A DNA stretch of 7,010 nt from a bacterium. Its GTDB lineage: Bacteria; Planctomycetota; J058; JACQDU01. Made by a program: the position numbers and the translations under genes. The notes beneath the pieces are model-generated. The model did not search any database. It saw only the letters and a list, made by a program, of their open reading frames with translations, and had not been told where the DNA came from. The stretch is taken from assembly GCA_016200955.1 (NCBI GenBank), contig JACQDU010000005.1:1-7010 (forward strand), read 5' to 3'. Shown in pieces: positions 5,918 through 7,010 of this stretch (position 1 is its first letter; every line of letters begins with the position of its first letter).

Positions 5918-6877
5918 CTAGGGCCAGGCGCTCACGGCGCAGCGGAAGCCGAAGTCGATCCGCCGCGTCTCGGGAGGTGCGTGGTGGCGGTGCGTCGTCT
6001 GGAGGTCCATGGTGGACTGGTCGAACGACCCGCCGCGGAAGACGCGCTCGCGCGAGCGCGTGGCGCGAGGGTAGCGGGCCTCGAGGAAAGCGGGAGCTCC
6101 CGGGTAGAGGTCGAAGGCGCTCTCGGTCCACTCCCAGACGTTCCCCGCCATGTCCTGGCAGCCCCAGGGAGAAGCTCCGTCGGGAAAGCTCCCGACCGGG
6201 GCCGCGTAGAGGAAGCCGTCGGCATCGTCGCGCCAGTTCGCGCGGAAGACCCCGAGCTCGTCGCGCGAGCTCACGCCGCTCGCTCCCCGGGAGCGAGGCT
6301 GCGAGGTCCCCCACGGGAACGGTCGCGCGTCGGTGCCGCGGGCGGCCTTCTCCCACTCGACCTCGGTGGGAAGGCGCTTCCCGGCCCAGGCGGCGTAAGC
6401 GCGCGCGTCGTGCCAGTCGACTCCCGCGACGGGTCGGTCGTCGCCCGCGGAGCGCTCGGTGTAAGCGGCGGTGCCCCAGTCGAGCGGGCGGTGGTCCTTT
6501 TCCCTGGGCTCGTCTCCCGGGCACAGGACGTGGCCGACCCTCGCGATCGATGAGAGGAAGCGAGCGTAGCGGCCGTTCGTGACCTCGAAGCGGTCGATGA
6601 AGAAAGCCTCCGTGCGCTCCTCGTGGGCGGGCATGGCCTCCGCGTCCTCGGTCGAGCTCGTCGTCTCGGCTCCCATGACGAAGGGGCCCTCGGAGACGAG
6701 CGCCATGGGAGCTCCGTCCTTCTCCCAGAGAAGCTCGCCCTTCTCGTCCCGCGTCATCCCGACCGGGAGACCGTTCCTCGAGGCGTCGTTCTTCTTCGCG
6801 AGCCAGGCCCCGAGCGCGACGGAGCTCGCGGTGAAGACGAGGAGGAGCGCGTAGTCCTTCGCCCCGGCGCGCTTCAT
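5918..6877 (-). CDS. Membrane-anchored SUMF1/FGE-fold protein lacking FGE catalytic cysteines
   Basis: 319 aa from ATG 6877. MKRAGAK is followed by a membrane span at about residues 8-27, so the rest is probably on the outer side of the membrane. Residues about 55-318 carry the FGE-sulfatase (SUMF1) pattern: MALVSEGPFVMG (58-69), FFIDRFEVTNGRYARF (92-107), RPVAGVDWHDARAYAAWAGK (148-167), RLPTEVEWEKAARG, DMAGNVWEWT (242-251), RGGSF (281-285), DFGFRCA (308-314). In formylglycine-generating enzymes two cysteines lie between GGS and GFR; here that stretch has none (DQSTMDLQTTHR). It is thus unlikely to make formylglycine and is probably a fold relative with a binding or other role. An in-frame ATG at 6976 is rejected because the added 33 residues are Arg-rich and cross two palindromes. 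The Shine-Dalgarno (GGGA) is weak. Confidence 0.88.
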   Translation of the reverse strand: MKRAGAKDYALLLVFTASSVALGAWLAKKNDASRNGLPVGMTRDEKGELLWEKDGAPMALVSEGPFVMGAETTSSTEDAEAMPAHEERTEAFFIDRFEVTNGRYARFLSSIARVGHVLCPGDEPREKDHRPLDWGTAAYTERSAGDDRPVAGVDWHDARAYAAWAGKRLPTEVEWEKAARGTDARPFPWGTSQPRSRGASGVSSRDELGVFRANWRDDADGFLYAAPVGSFPDGASPWGCQDMAGNVWEWTESAFDLYPGAPAFLEARYPRATRSRERVFRGGSFDQSTMDLQTTHRHHAPPETRRIDFGFRCAVSAWP

Positions 6878-6907
6878 GGCGAGGATCCCAGGCGAGCGGC
6901 AGCGCGC

Positions 6908-6926
6908 CGCGGTGAAAATCACCGCG
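6908..6926. promoter_or_regulatory. 8-bp-stem hairpin / operator-like dyad upstream of the SUMF1-like gene
   Basis: CGCGGTGA (6908-6915) and TCACCGCG (6919-6926) are perfect inverted copies around AAA. It lies 30 nt upstream of ATG 6877 on the minus strand. It could be a leader hairpin or a repressor site; no promoter was recognised with confidence nearby. Confidence 0.4.
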
Positions 6927-6949
6927 CCTCGTCTCCGCCCGAACCTAAC

Positions 6950-6969
6950 GCCACGCCTCGAGGCGTGGC
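6950..6969. repeat. Perfect 20-bp palindrome, REP-like
   Basis: GCCACGCCTCGAGGCGTGGC is a perfect palindrome. The ACGCCTC half-element recurs at 6978-6984 after GCAGACCATG. It looks like an intergenic palindromic repeat, but only one copy is in the window, so family membership is inference. Confidence 0.45.
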
Positions 6970-7010
6970 AGACCATGACGCCTCTTCTCGCCGCGGGAAG
7001 ACCAACGTCC

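Noticed and set aside
5918..6976. SUMF1-like gene starting at ATG 6976
   Set aside because: The added 33 residues are Arg-rich, lie before the membrane anchor, and cross the 20-bp palindrome and the hairpin.
6974..7010. Start of a plus-strand gene at ATG 6974
   Set aside because: Only 12 codons before the window edge, no Shine-Dalgarno; cannot be supported.
1..7010. CRISPR array, tRNA (including tRNA-Sec) or rRNA genes
   Set aside because: The only tandem repeat has no unique spacers, and no tRNA T-arm or rRNA-like segment was seen on either strand.

Overview
The window comes from a very GC-rich bacterium. Strong G/C at third codon positions, signal peptides, a sigma70-type TTGACG/TAGACT promoter, a SUMF1-like protein, a 23S-IVP-type four-helix-bundle relic and a selenocysteine-containing SelD fit a Planctomycetota or Myxococcota-like Gram-negative lineage. 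That placement is inference; no phylogenetic marker gene is present.

Layout. Positions 1-1876 hold two minus-strand genes in one transcript: a secreted Pro/Ser/Thr-rich protein with Ig/PKD-like segments (578-1876) and, 11 nt downstream, a second exported protein that runs off the window edge (1-566). A 578-bp intergenic region (1877-2454) follows. It carries a 42-bp tandem array of dyad-symmetric units (2048-2358), a plus-strand terminator-like hairpin with a T6 tract made from the last two units, and a good sigma70-type promoter (2393-2421).

That promoter can drive four plus-strand genes: a helical/coiled-coil protein (2455-3114), a membrane-anchored NTF2-like protein (3169-3663), a DUF2007-like plus DUF4190-like membrane protein (3667-4272), and selD, selenide water dikinase (4328-5413). 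selD is the key gene: codon 19 is an in-frame TGA at the catalytic Cys/Sec position. It is followed 14 nt later by a perfect 7-bp hairpin with a GUC loop, as expected of a bacterial SECIS. A naive annotation would start selD about 30 codons late and lose the active site.

After selD lies a 353-bp inverted-repeat-bounded element (5456-5808). It contains a decayed four-helix-bundle gene related to 23S rRNA intervening-sequence proteins, with an internal deletion and frameshift. A hairpin-bearing gap follows, then a minus-strand gene (5918-6877) for a membrane-anchored SUMF1/FGE-fold protein lacking the FGE catalytic cysteines. Its upstream region holds an 8-bp-stem hairpin and a perfect 20-bp palindrome.

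Functionally, only selD is assigned to a pathway with confidence: selenophosphate supply for Sec-tRNA and possibly selenouridine. The three genes before it look like envelope or hypothetical proteins and need not be related to selenium metabolism.
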